From contig JACKJA010000002.1 of NCBI GenBank assembly GCA_020638175.1, forward strand, positions 372,001 to 436,000: a stretch of 64,000 bases of DNA, read 5' to 3'. The notes below the pieces were generated by a model. That model was not told the DNA's origin and searched no databases. It was given only the letters and a program-made list of their open reading frames with translations. Below, piece by piece: positions 41,528-50,136 of the stretch. The DNA is from Rhodospirillales bacterium. Lineage in GTDB: Bacteria; Pseudomonadota; Alphaproteobacteria; Micavibrionales; Micavibrionaceae. Position numbers and translations under genes: made by a program. Position 1 is the first letter of the stretch, and every line of letters starts with the position of its first letter.

Positions 41528-42859
41528 ATCCGCATCCTTGGCAAGGTCTGAAACGTTCTTTTTGACCAGGTCGGCTGTGATGATCACGGTTTCGCCGCCG
41601 CGGTCGGCGGCGGTAAAGGATATTTCTTCCAGCAGTTTTTCCATGACGGTGTGCAGCCGCCGCGCCCCGATTTGCTCGACGCTCTCATTAACTTCGAAAG
41701 CCAGCCGGGCAATCTCGTCAATCGCGTCGTCTTCAAATTCCAGAGTGACGTTTTCGGTGTTCAGCAGGGCTTTGTATTGCAGCGGCAGGCAAGCCTCAGT
41801 CTCGGTCAGGATGCGTTTAAAGTCCTCGCGCGTCAGGGCGCGCAATTCCACCCGGATCGGCAGCCGTCCTTGTAGCTCTGCCAGCAAATCCGAGGGCTTG
41901 GAGTGATGAAACGCGCCCGAAGCAATAAATAAGATATGGTCGGTTTTGACCAGACCGTGCTTGGTGGAAACCGTTGTGCCTTCGATCAGCGGCAACAAAT
42001 CGCGCTGCACGCCTTCGCGTGATACGTCGCCGCCCCGCCGGTCTTGCTGTTCGGCAATTTTGTCGATTTCATCAAGGAAAACAATGCCGTTTTGCTCGAC
42101 CAGATCCAGTGCGGTCGATACGATTTTCTCTTCATCCAGAAGCTTGTCGGCTTCCTCGGTTACCAGAATGTCGTAGGATTCCGCAACGCCCATTTTCTTT
42201 TTCTTGCGCTTTTCACCAAACGCCTTGCCGAACATATCGCCGATTGACACCATGCTCATCGAGGCACCGGGCATGCCGGGGATATCAAAGCTTGGCATCA
42301 TGTCGGATTTGTCGAGGACATCAATCTCGATTTCCCGGTCGTTGAGTTCGCCCTCACGCAGCTTTTTGCGGAAATTGTCGCGGGTGCCGTCGCTGGCGCT
42401 TTCGCCGACCAGCGCATCTAAAACACGTTCCTCGGCATAGACCTCGGCCTGCGCCTGTACCGTTTTGCGCAGCTTGTCCCGCGTCATGTGAATGGCGCTT
42501 TCGGTCAGGTCGCGGATAATCGATTCAACATCTTTACCGACATAGCCAACCTCGGTAAAGCGCGTGGCCTCAACCTTGATAAACGGGGCTTGCGCCAGCT
42601 TTGCCAGCCGCCGGGCAATTTCGGTTTTCCCGACGCCGGTCGGCCCGATCATCAGGATATTTTTCGGATAGACTTCCTCCTGCAGCGCCGGGTCGAGCTG
42701 TTGCCGGCGCCAGCGATTGCGCAGCGCCACAGCAACCGCGCGCTTGGCATCGGACTGGCCGATAATAAAACGGTCCAGTTCACTGACAATCTCTCGCGGC
42801 GTCAGGGCCGGAATGTCGAGGGGATCCTTGGTGATTTTTGTATTTTCTGTTTCGGTCAT
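41507..42859 (-). CDS. hslU: HslU ATPase of the HslUV protease
   Basis: About 450 residues from MTETENT. AAA+ unfoldase that feeds proteins to HslV. Features: LTPREIVSELDRFIIGQ, Walker A GPTGVGKTEIAR, I-domain insertion (about 115-235), Walker B IVFLDEIDKIA, and the C-terminal ADLSRFIL tail that inserts into HslV. The start is chosen at 42859 because a promoter-like TATATA (42868-42873) with TGACAA (TTGTCA on the minus strand) 16 bp upstream overlaps the earlier ATGs, implying an almost leaderless message. hslV lies 1.7 kb away across a SulP gene. Confidence 0.95.
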   Translation of the reverse strand: MTETENTKITKDPLDIPALTPREIVSELDRFIIGQSDAKRAVAVALRNRWRRQQLDPALQEEVYPKNILMIGPTGVGKTEIARRLAKLAQAPFIKVEATRFTEVGYVGKDVESIIRDLTESAIHMTRDKLRKTVQAQAEVYAEERVLDALVGESASDGTRDNFRKKLREGELNDREIEIDVLDKSDMMPSFDIPGMPGASMSMVSIGDMFGKAFGEKRKKKKMGVAESYDILVTEEADKLLDEEKIVSTALDLVEQNGIVFLDEIDKIAEQQDRRGGDVSREGVQRDLLPLIEGTTVSTKHGLVKTDHILFIASGAFHHSKPSDLLAELQGRLPIRVELRALTREDFKRILTETEACLPLQYKALLNTENVTLEFEDDAIDEIARLAFEVNESVEQIGARRLHTVMEKLLEEISFTAADRGGETVIITADLVKKNVSDLAKDADLSRFIL

Positions 42860-42867
42860 GGGCATCA

Positions 42868-42895
42868 TATATAGCGCGGTCAGGATTTTTGACAA
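42868..42895 (-). promoter_or_regulatory. Promoter of hslU, nearly leaderless
   Basis: On the minus strand TTGTCA (42895-42890), 16 bp, TATATA (42873-42868). Predicted transcription start is about 2-4 bases before the ATG at 42859. No ribosome-binding sequence precedes any candidate start. Confidence 0.45.
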
Positions 42896-42982
42896 TGATT
42901 TTTGGCGCTTTCAAAAGATGGCCGTTTATTTCCAGACGGTGGCGGTGTAAAATCATCTCTGTTCACGGAAGGAAAACACGCC

Positions 42983-44614
42983 TTGAATCTCTTCTCTCAT
43001 CTGCGCGGCGATATATTTGGCGGCATGACGGCGGCGGTCGTCGCGTTGCCGCTGGCGCTGGCCTTTGGGGTGGCATCGGGCGCCGGGCCGGAGGCCGGGC
43101 TATACGGCGCGATTGCGCTGGGTTTCTTTGCCGCTTTGTTCGGCGGCACACCGACCCAGATTTCCGGCCCGACCGGGCCTATGACGGTTGTCATGACGGG
43201 TGTTCTGGTTACTATGCAGGTGCATCCCGGCGCCGCTTTTGCAGCTGTAATTTTGGGCGGATTGTTCCAGATATTGTTCGGCTACTTAAAACTGGGCCGT
43301 TATATTTCTTACGTGCCCTACCCGGTGATTTCCGGGTTTATGAGCGGTATCGGCCTGATTATTATCATTCTCCAGCTCCCGGTATTTCTGGGGTATGACG
43401 GCGGCGGCCCCGTTGTCGATACCCTGAAAGGTCTGACCCGTGAATTCACGGCGCCTTACGGTCATGCGCTGGCTGTGGGCCTGATCGCTTTGCTGGTTGC
43501 AATCTTTATGCCGCGCCGCTGGCGGGCATTTTTACCCCCGCCGCTGGCTGCTTTGATCGCGGCGACTCTCGCGGCATATTTCCTGTTCACCGAGGCGCCG
43601 ACGCTGAACGCCGTTCCTGCCGGCCTGCCGTCGCTGATGTGGCCGTCCTTGAGCGGAGAGCTATTATCATCCATTCTGGGAGCAGCGCTAACACTGGCCA
43701 TGCTGGGCACAATCGACAGTCTTCTGACCTCTCTTGTTGCCGATAACTTCACCCGCACCCGCCATAACCCGGACCGGGAACTGGTCGGGCAGGGAATCGG
43801 CAACATAGCGGCGGGCCTGATCGGCGGTCTGCCCGGCGCGGGCGCTACCATGCGGACCGTTGTGAACATCCGCGCAGGGGGCCGCACGCCGCTCTCGGGG
43901 ATGGTTCACGCCGTGGTGCTTCTGGCCTTCGTCATGGGGCTGGGCGATCTGGTGCAATATATCCCGCGCGCCGCACTGGCCGGTATTTTGCTGAAAGTCG
44001 GCTGGGATATCATCGACTGGTCGTTCTTACGCCGCCTGGTGGAAGCCGGGTTCAAGGGCGCTGACCGGCAGGCGATTGCCGTGATGCTGACCGTAATGGT
44101 TCTAACCGTGACGGTTGACCTGATTATGGCGGTCGCGGTCGGCATTATCATGGAAAGCCTGATGACCGCCCGCCGTCTGGCCACGCACCAGATTGACGAC
44201 GTGCAGTTTGTTGCGGCCGGCGGCAAGAGCGATGTGCGTCATAATTTGACCGAAGGCGAACAAGCGCTTCTCGATCAGGCAGGCGCGGATTTGCTGCTCT
44301 TGCGCTTTACCGGTCCGCTCAGTTTTGGCACGGCGCGCGATCTGGCCGCGCGGATGGAGGGGCTGAACGAAGGGTATAAGGCCGTCGTTATCGACCTGAC
44401 CGATGCGCGGATGATGGATATCAGCATTATGGTGACGCTGGCCGATATGATCGGAGAATTAAAAGACAAAGGCTGCCGCCTTTATGTCGGGGGCATGAAA
44501 AACGCCATTGCGCCGATGCTGGCCGCCCATGGTATCCTGAAAAAAATCCCGACAGCCAAACGGTTTGACACACGGCGCGCCGCGCTTGAAAAGGCTGTCG
44601 GAGACCTGTCCTAA
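42983..44614 (+). CDS. SulP family anion transporter with STAS domain
   Basis: About 543 residues if TTG at 42983 is used; AAGGA stands about 8 bases before it, and the frame extends to a TTG at 42902. Around a dozen membrane segments (residues about 10-410) with SulP motifs GGMTAAVVALPLALAFGVASG, GPTGPMTVVMTG and a conserved NIAAGLIGGLPGAGATMRT, then a cytoplasmic STAS domain (about 440-530). Members carry bicarbonate, sulfate or other anions, often with Na+ or H+; the substrate is not decided by sequence. It lies between hslU and hslV on the opposite strand, and its stop overlaps that of hslV by 4 bases. Confidence 0.92.
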   Translation: MNLFSHLRGDIFGGMTAAVVALPLALAFGVASGAGPEAGLYGAIALGFFAALFGGTPTQISGPTGPMTVVMTGVLVTMQVHPGAAFAAVILGGLFQILFGYLKLGRYISYVPYPVISGFMSGIGLIIIILQLPVFLGYDGGGPVVDTLKGLTREFTAPYGHALAVGLIALLVAIFMPRRWRAFLPPPLAALIAATLAAYFLFTEAPTLNAVPAGLPSLMWPSLSGELLSSILGAALTLAMLGTIDSLLTSLVADNFTRTRHNPDRELVGQGIGNIAAGLIGGLPGAGATMRTVVNIRAGGRTPLSGMVHAVVLLAFVMGLGDLVQYIPRAALAGILLKVGWDIIDWSFLRRLVEAGFKGADRQAIAVMLTVMVLTVTVDLIMAVAVGIIMESLMTARRLATHQIDDVQFVAAGGKSDVRHNLTEGEQALLDQAGADLLLLRFTGPLSFGTARDLAARMEGLNEGYKAVVIDLTDARMMDISIMVTLADMIGELKDKGCRLYVGGMKNAIAPMLAAHGILKKIPTAKRFDTRRAALEKAVGDLS

Positions 44615-45168
44615 AGCTTTTCAATGACAATATTGCCGTTGGTGTAAACGCAGATCCCGGCTGCGATCTCCAGCGATTTGCGGGCGATGCTTTCAGCGTC
44701 CATGTCGTTCCGGTCGATCAGGGCGCGCGCCGCTGACAGGGCATAATTGCCGCCGCTGCCGATTCCGATAATGCCGTCTTCAGGCTCGACGACATCGCCG
44801 TTCCCGGTCAGGATCAGGGAGTTTTCCTTGTCACAGACAGCCATCAGGGCTTCCAGCCGCCGCAAATATTTATCCATCCGCCAGTCTTTGGCCAGCTCGA
44901 CACAGGCCCGTGCCAGTTGCCCCGGATGGGCTTCCAGCTTGGCTTCCAGTCGCTCGAACAGGGTAAAGGCGTCAGCCGTCGCCCCGGCAAATCCGGCGAT
45001 AATCGCGCCGTCCTTGCCCAGTCGCCGCACTTTTTTGGCGTTGCCCTTCAGGACCGTGTCACCCATCGATACCTGCCCGTCCCCGGCGATCACCACGTCA
45101 TTCCTCTTGCGCACGGCAAGGATCGTTGTGGAATGCCATTTCTGCGGGTTCATCAGCTCATCAGCCAT
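44611..45168 (-). CDS. hslV: HslV peptidase of the HslUV protease
   Basis: 185 residues. Threonine peptidase that forms a double hexamer capped by HslU. The catalytic Thr becomes N-terminal after removal of the propeptide MADELMNPQKWHST (mature start TTILAVRK). The GDGQVSMGDTVLKGNAKKVRRL block and GSGGNYALSAARAL are typical. Normally hslV and hslU are adjacent and co-transcribed; here they are separated. Confidence 0.96.
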   Translation of the reverse strand: MADELMNPQKWHSTTILAVRKRNDVVIAGDGQVSMGDTVLKGNAKKVRRLGKDGAIIAGFAGATADAFTLFERLEAKLEAHPGQLARACVELAKDWRMDKYLRRLEALMAVCDKENSLILTGNGDVVEPEDGIIGIGSGGNYALSAARALIDRNDMDAESIARKSLEIAAGICVYTNGNIVIEKL

Positions 45169-45363
45169 AATGCAATTCTCCTTTGCCTCCTTACATGGCG
45201 GGAAACAGATAAAAGGTCAAGGCCTATGCCCTCTGGACAAGGGAAGATGTTTGGAGTCACAATAAGCGAAAAACTTGATATTATACATAATATTATGATA
45301 GAACAGCGGACATCAAGATTAAGAGATTAATAACGGTCCGGGCCATATCCGAGGAGGTTATTC

Positions 45364-46242
45364 ATGGATAAACGCGAATTTTTACAGATGTTGGGTGCGG
45401 GGGCTATTGCCGGTACCGCGGGGGCATTGATGGCGGTACCGATGTCCGGCCCGGCCCCGGAAGAAAACCGCAGTCGGGACAAGGAAACTTCGTTTGAGCG
45501 CATCCAGCGTACCGGCAAAATCCGCTGTGCCTGGGCGACCTATGAACCGGCAACCATCGTTGATCCCCTGACAAAAAAAATGAGTGGTATTTACTACGAG
45601 ATTACCAATCTGGTCGGCGAATATCTCGGCTTTCCGGTTGAATGGACCGAAGAAGTCGGTTGGGGAGAAATCATACAAGGGTTCAAAACGGGCCGGTACG
45701 AACTGTTCGGCAGTTCTCTGTTTCCAACGCCGCAGCGTTCGGTCGCGGCTAATTTTTCCAATCCGGCCTACTACAGCCCGATCTATGTTTATGTGCGCGC
45801 TGAGGACAAACGGTTTAACAGCTATGACGACGTTAACCAGTCCAATGTTCGTATCGCCTGTCAGGATGGTGATGCCATCGATTCAATGATAAAAATAAGC
45901 TTTCCGCGGGTACATCGGGTTTCCCTGCCGCAAATGGCCCAGACAAAACAACGCTATTTTGAAGTTCTGACCGGTAAAGCCGATGCGACTCTGGATGAGC
46001 CCGTCGTTATGGACAAATTTATCCGGGAAAATCCCGGCTCCCTGAAACGGATTGCGATACCAAATCCGTTCCGCATTCTGCCCGCGACGCTAATGTTCAA
46101 CGATGACGACTGGCGTTTGAAAAAGATGTTCGATACAGCCATGTTTGAACTTTATAACGCGGGTATTCCACAAAAGATCATCGAAAAATATACAGGACGA
46201 CCGGATTCGTTTTTGATGCCCAACGATCCGTTCAAACTTTAA
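45364..46242 (+). CDS. Periplasmic solute-binding protein (fourth paralog)
   Basis: 292 residues. The N-terminus reads MDKREFLQMLGAGAIAGTAGALM, a long hydrophobic leader without a twin-Arg motif. The body is SBP_bac_3 and shares the opening ERIQRTGKIRCAW and order of blocks with the three paralogs near rho and in the heme operon, but is more diverged (GIYYEITNLVGEYLGFPVEWTEEV). No transporter genes are adjacent. A GAGG sequence precedes the ATG. A 12-bp palindrome CATAATATTATG lies upstream at 45286-45297. Confidence 0.88.
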   Translation: MDKREFLQMLGAGAIAGTAGALMAVPMSGPAPEENRSRDKETSFERIQRTGKIRCAWATYEPATIVDPLTKKMSGIYYEITNLVGEYLGFPVEWTEEVGWGEIIQGFKTGRYELFGSSLFPTPQRSVAANFSNPAYYSPIYVYVRAEDKRFNSYDDVNQSNVRIACQDGDAIDSMIKISFPRVHRVSLPQMAQTKQRYFEVLTGKADATLDEPVVMDKFIRENPGSLKRIAIPNPFRILPATLMFNDDDWRLKKMFDTAMFELYNAGIPQKIIEKYTGRPDSFLMPNDPFKL

Positions 46243-46424
46243 AAATTTTCCACCGCTTCGTCCTTTTATTTCCGCGCGATCCCCGGATTGCTGCGCCGCA
46301 AGGTCATGTTTTATTCACTTTTTTGTGATTGAATCATAAGATAACCACGCTAGTTAAGATAAGATAATTCTATGACCGCCCTTCAAGGCGGCGAGATTGT
46401 CTATGAAGGGAACAGGTGCACCCC

Positions 46425-46997
46425 ATGAGCGAACACACAAGCATAATGCCCGCTGGTCCGGCGGCCAGCGTTGAGCTGGTAACGGAATTATCTCCGGCCG
46501 ATATGAATGATTTATGCGACGCCACCGACGCCGCGATTGAAAGCGGCGGGGGGTTTGGCTGGGTTCATCTGCCGGCGCGGGAAGTGCTGGAATCGTATTG
46601 GAGCGGCGTGATTACCGTGCCGGCGCGGCTGTTATTTGTCGCACGGCTGGACGGCGTGATTTGTGGCACGGCGCAGGTTGTTCTTCCCCCGAAAAACAAC
46701 GAAGCCCAAAGTTTTGCCGTAACTTTGACAACCAATTTCGTAGCGCCTTGGGCGCGGAAATACGGGCTGGCGCGCATGTTGATCGAGGAAGTCGAGAACT
46801 GGTTGCGTAGTAACGGCTACGGCGTGATTAATCTGGACGTTCGTGAAACGATGACCGCGGCTATCGCGCTCTATGAAGGCATGGGCTATATCTGTTACGG
46901 AACGCACCCATGTTATGCGCGAATCGATGGCAAGATTATTGCCGGGCGCTGCTATTATAAAATGATTGACCCATCACTGGGCGCGCAGGATAACTAA
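46425..46997 (+). CDS. GNAT family acetyltransferase
   Basis: 190 residues from MSEHTSIM (a GTG at 46416 is also possible). GNAT fold: beta4-alpha3 acetyl-CoA binding segment APWARKYGLARMLIEEVE in place of the usual Q/RxxGxG/A, then INLDVRETMTAAIALYEGMGY, typical of the C-terminal half. The acetyl acceptor is unknown. Its last four bases overlap the panD stop. The 5' leader holds a small hairpin CCGCC-CTTCAA-GGCGG just before the start. Confidence 0.85.
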   Translation: MSEHTSIMPAGPAASVELVTELSPADMNDLCDATDAAIESGGGFGWVHLPAREVLESYWSGVITVPARLLFVARLDGVICGTAQVVLPPKNNEAQSFAVTLTTNFVAPWARKYGLARMLIEEVENWLRSNGYGVINLDVRETMTAAIALYEGMGYICYGTHPCYARIDGKIIAGRCYYKMIDPSLGAQDN

Positions 46998-47353
46998 AGC
47001 GTTTCCTTGATGGTATTCGCGCCGCTATTCATCAAGAGGATTGTCGGTTTGTGGGCGCTGGCTTCGGCCTCTTCCATCCGGGCAAAGGCGCAGATAATTA
47101 CAAGATCGCCGGGCTGGACCAGCCGCGCCGCCGCACCGTTGACCCCGATAATACCCGATCCGCGCGGCCCTTCAATCGTGTAGGTCGTAAAGCGCGCGCC
47201 GTTATTGATATCAAGAACATCGACCTGCTCATAGGGCAGGATACCAGCCGCATCCAGCAGGTCGCGATCAACCGTGATCGAACCTTCATAATGAAGATCG
47301 GCCTGCGTAATCGTTGCCCGGTGGATTTTGGCTTTGAGCATTGTTAAGATCAT
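46994..47353 (-). CDS. panD: Aspartate 1-decarboxylase
   Basis: 119 residues. Decarboxylates aspartate to beta-alanine for pantothenate. Self-cleaving pyruvoyl enzyme: the processing site Gly24-Ser25 is in LHYEGSIT, at the same positions as in E. coli PanD when the start MILTML is used, which is why I keep 47353. Further blocks INNGARFTTY and GPRGSGIIGVNGAAARL are conserved. panC is 35 kb away. Divergent from the HIT gene. Confidence 0.95.
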   Translation of the reverse strand: MILTMLKAKIHRATITQADLHYEGSITVDRDLLDAAGILPYEQVDVLDINNGARFTTYTIEGPRGSGIIGVNGAAARLVQPGDLVIICAFARMEEAEASAHKPTILLMNSGANTIKETL

Positions 47354-47411
47354 GGCTAACTACATAATGTCCAAAAGTGGAAATTGCAAATTTTTTGAGA
47401 AAGGCCCGGCA

Positions 47412-47780
47412 ATGACAATTTATGACGACAGCAATGTCTTCGCCAAAATTCTGCGCGGCGATATCCCGTGTGAAAAAATTTACGAAGACGATCATGTGCT
47501 GGCTTTCCCGGATATTAACCCGCAGGCGCCGGTACATATCCTCGTGATTCCGAAGGGGCAGTATGTCTCCGTGATGGATTTTAGCGCCAACGCCCCGGCG
47601 GAAGAGGTCAAGGCGCTGTGGGCGGCGGTGGCAAAGATTGCGACCGATCAAGGTCTGGCCGCCGATGGTTTCCGTACCATTGCCAATACGGGCGTGAACG
47701 GCGGCCAGGAAGTGCCCCATTTCCATGTTCATATTCTGGGTGGAAAGCGGATCGGGCCGATGGTGTCGAGGGCCGCTTAA
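47412..47780 (+). CDS. HIT family nucleotide hydrolase (HinT-like)
   Basis: 122 residues from MTIYDDSNVF. The histidine triad is complete in VPHFHVHILGG, and the rest (AKILRGDIPCEKIYEDDHVLAFPDI, GQYVSVMDF) matches HinT, a purine nucleoside phosphoramidase. An in-frame frame extends 28 residues upstream but that stretch is not family-like. The stop overlaps that of the convergent gene by 4 bases. Confidence 0.95.
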   Translation: MTIYDDSNVFAKILRGDIPCEKIYEDDHVLAFPDINPQAPVHILVIPKGQYVSVMDFSANAPAEEVKALWAAVAKIATDQGLAADGFRTIANTGVNGGQEVPHFHVHILGGKRIGPMVSRAA

Positions 47781-48346
47781 CGGCGCGTTCCCGGAAAGGG
47801 AATGACGTTATCGGCCACTTTTTCGGGATTACGCGACAGCGCCGGCAGGTTGATTTCCTCTAGCCTGATCTGTGCGGCCTCGCTATGAGCCAGCGCTTGC
47901 AGGGAGAGGAGTTCGCACAAAATACCGGCCGTATCGTTTTGCCGCATAATCATCGGTTGCGCCGCGTCCAGAATATCGGCAATCGCCTCCAGATCTTCCG
48001 GGATATAGACCAGAAGGTCGCGGATTTCAGCATCGCCGATTGAAGCCGTCCGGTTTTTGTTGGCAATCCACAGGGCGGCATATTCCTCGATAATCCGGTC
48101 GGTTTCCTTGACCAGCGCCCCGCATAACGGAATGTCCCGGTAATGGCGCGCCACAACCCCCGCCGATAGCGACAGGCACAAAAGCGCCGTATCCGGGGCC
48201 ATTTCCCCGATCATTTCATGCAGGGTATATTCCGCAACCTCGTCGAAGGCCTCGCGGCCGTCCAGAATGTCGCCCACCACCAGCGGCACGACCAGCTCCA
48301 GCGCCAGCATGGCAATATCTTGTTCCCGTAATTCGTTTTTTTCCAT
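47777..48346 (-). CDS. Unknown helical protein
   Basis: 189 residues, almost entirely helical, acidic, no signal peptide. Contains LALELVVPLVVGDILDGREAF and a conserved-looking IIEEYAALWIANKNRTASIGDAEI. I do not recognise the family. Shares a 4-base stop overlap with the HIT gene and is divergent from comM. Confidence 0.6.
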   Translation of the reverse strand: MEKNELREQDIAMLALELVVPLVVGDILDGREAFDEVAEYTLHEMIGEMAPDTALLCLSLSAGVVARHYRDIPLCGALVKETDRIIEEYAALWIANKNRTASIGDAEIRDLLVYIPEDLEAIADILDAAQPMIMRQNDTAGILCELLSLQALAHSEAAQIRLEEINLPALSRNPEKVADNVIPFPGTRR

Positions 48347-48508
48347 GGCTGTAACCGCCCAAGATTATTATTTCACCACCCCCTGTTTTAGGCGGTAAAA
48401 GTGAATCACCGGTTAACAAGATCGCCTTTTTTGCGCTTTCCTAAATGCGCCCCCTGTGTAATAAGGAAAAGAGTTCAAGACCTAAGGTTGTCAGGGATGG
48501 TTTAATAA

Positions 48509-50014
48509 ATGGTCGCGCGGATTAATACAGTGGCGTTTCAGGGGGTCGATGTCCGCGATGTGGATGTACAGGTCCAGATATCCAACGGCATGCCGGCCTT
48601 TACGATTGTGGGCTTGCCGGATAAGGCTGTCGCCGAAAGCCGCGAACGGGTCAGAAGTGCTTTGCACGCCCTCGGTATTTCCCTGCCGCCCAAACGTTTG
48701 ACGGTAAACCTTGCCCCCGCGGACCTTGCCAAGGAAGGCAGCCATTTTGACCTGCCGATCGCGCTGGGTTTGCTGGCCGCGATGGATGTGCTCCCGAAAG
48801 AAGAGCTGGCCGCCTATACCGTGTTGGGGGAACTCTCGCTCGACGGGGCGATTCGGTCTGTCGCCGGGGTTTTGCCCGCGGCGCTGCATGCTTCATCCAA
48901 CGATAACCCGCTGATCTGTCCGGCGGATTGCGGCGGGGAAGCGGCCTGGGCCGGGGACATTGATATCCTCGCGCCGGGGAGTTTGCTCCAGCTTATCAAC
49001 CATATCAAGGGCACGCAGGTTATGAACCGCCCGGCTGCCAAGCTGGCCGATGACAATGCCCCCGTCAAAACCCCGGATCTTTCGGACGTGCGCGGTCAGG
49101 AAATCGGCAAGCGCGCGCTCGAAATCGCCGCTGCCGGGGGCCATAACCTGATGATGATCGGTCCGCCGGGCTCGGGGAAGTCCATGCTGGCATCTTGCCT
49201 GCCGGGTATTTTGCCGCCTTTGACGCCAAAGGAAGCACTGGAAGTTTCCATGATCCATTCGCTGGCCGGGACGTTGCCGGGCGGGGGGCTGATGAAAACG
49301 CGGCCCTACCGCGATCCGCACCATTCGGCGTCGCTGCCGGCCCTGATCGGCGGAGGAACCAAGGCAAAGCCGGGGGAAATATCACTGGCGCATAACGGTG
49401 TCCTGTTTCTTGATGAATTACCGGAATTCGCCCGCGGCACGCTCGAATCCTTGCGTCAGCCGCTTGAAACGGGGGAAACCCTCGTGGCCCGCGTCCAGAG
49501 CCATGTGACCTACCCGGCGCGGTTCCAGCTAATCGCTGCGATGAATCCGTGCCGCTGCGGTTATCTGGGTGATCCGGATCAGGAATGCACCCGCGCCCCG
49601 CGTTGCGCGCTGGATTATCAGGCCAAACTTTCCGGCCCGCTACTTGACCGGATAGATATTCAGGTCGACGTGCCGCCGGTTTCTGTCGCTGATCTGGGGG
49701 CGGCCAAAACCGGGGAGCCTTCTGCCGCCGCCGCCGCCCGCGTTGCCGCCGCCCGCGATGTCCAGAGGGCGCGCAATAACGGCCAACTGAACGCTTATCT
49801 GACCGGGGAAGAGCTGGAAACACTGGCGCCGCTGGAAGACGATGCGCGCGCACTGTTCTTGCAGGCAGCGGAGACATTAAAGCTGTCGGCCCGGGCGTAT
49901 CACAGACTGTGGCGGGTGGCCCGGACGATCGCCGATTTGGCGGGCGCGCCGGAGACAATCAGTAAAAATCATGTGGCCGAGGCGCTGGGTTACCGGCGGC
50001 TGCGAATATCGTAA
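48509..50014 (+). CDS. comM: ComM/YifB-type Mg-chelatase-like AAA+ ATPase
   Basis: 501 residues. N-terminal Lon-substrate-like fold (VVARINTVAFQGVDVRDV.., FTIVGLPDKAVAESRERVRSAL), Walker A IGPPGSGKSMLA, Walker B VLFLDELPEFARGTLESLRQPLE, C-terminal Mg_chelatase_C. ComM is a helicase promoting branch migration during natural transformation; YifB homologs in non-competent bacteria have unclear roles. A Cys cluster (NPCRCGYLGDPDQECTRAPRC) fits the zinc finger of the family. Length is normal. Confidence 0.95.
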   Translation: MVARINTVAFQGVDVRDVDVQVQISNGMPAFTIVGLPDKAVAESRERVRSALHALGISLPPKRLTVNLAPADLAKEGSHFDLPIALGLLAAMDVLPKEELAAYTVLGELSLDGAIRSVAGVLPAALHASSNDNPLICPADCGGEAAWAGDIDILAPGSLLQLINHIKGTQVMNRPAAKLADDNAPVKTPDLSDVRGQEIGKRALEIAAAGGHNLMMIGPPGSGKSMLASCLPGILPPLTPKEALEVSMIHSLAGTLPGGGLMKTRPYRDPHHSASLPALIGGGTKAKPGEISLAHNGVLFLDELPEFARGTLESLRQPLETGETLVARVQSHVTYPARFQLIAAMNPCRCGYLGDPDQECTRAPRCALDYQAKLSGPLLDRIDIQVDVPPVSVADLGAAKTGEPSAAAAARVAAARDVQRARNNGQLNAYLTGEELETLAPLEDDARALFLQAAETLKLSARAYHRLWRVARTIADLAGAPETISKNHVAEALGYRRLRIS

Positions 50015-50058
50015 CATATTGATAAATAACGATAGTTATAAAATCTCTAGCAGAAATT

Positions 50059-50073
50059 TTAACGATATGTTAA
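50059..50073 (+). promoter_or_regulatory. CtrA box upstream of an unknown gene
   Basis: TTAACGATATGTTAA, a perfect TTAA-N7-TTAA CtrA consensus, 64-78 bp before the ATG at 50137. The intervening DNA is AT-rich and suits a promoter. Confidence 0.7.
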
Positions 50074-50136
50074 TTATTTGCCTGTAGGATAAAAGCACAA
50101 GAATTATGTATTGTGTGAGGATAAAGGCGTTAGGGC

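Noticed and set aside
45303..45333. TTAA-N4-TTAA before the solute-binding gene as a CtrA box
   Set aside because: Spacing of 4 bp does not fit the 7-bp consensus.
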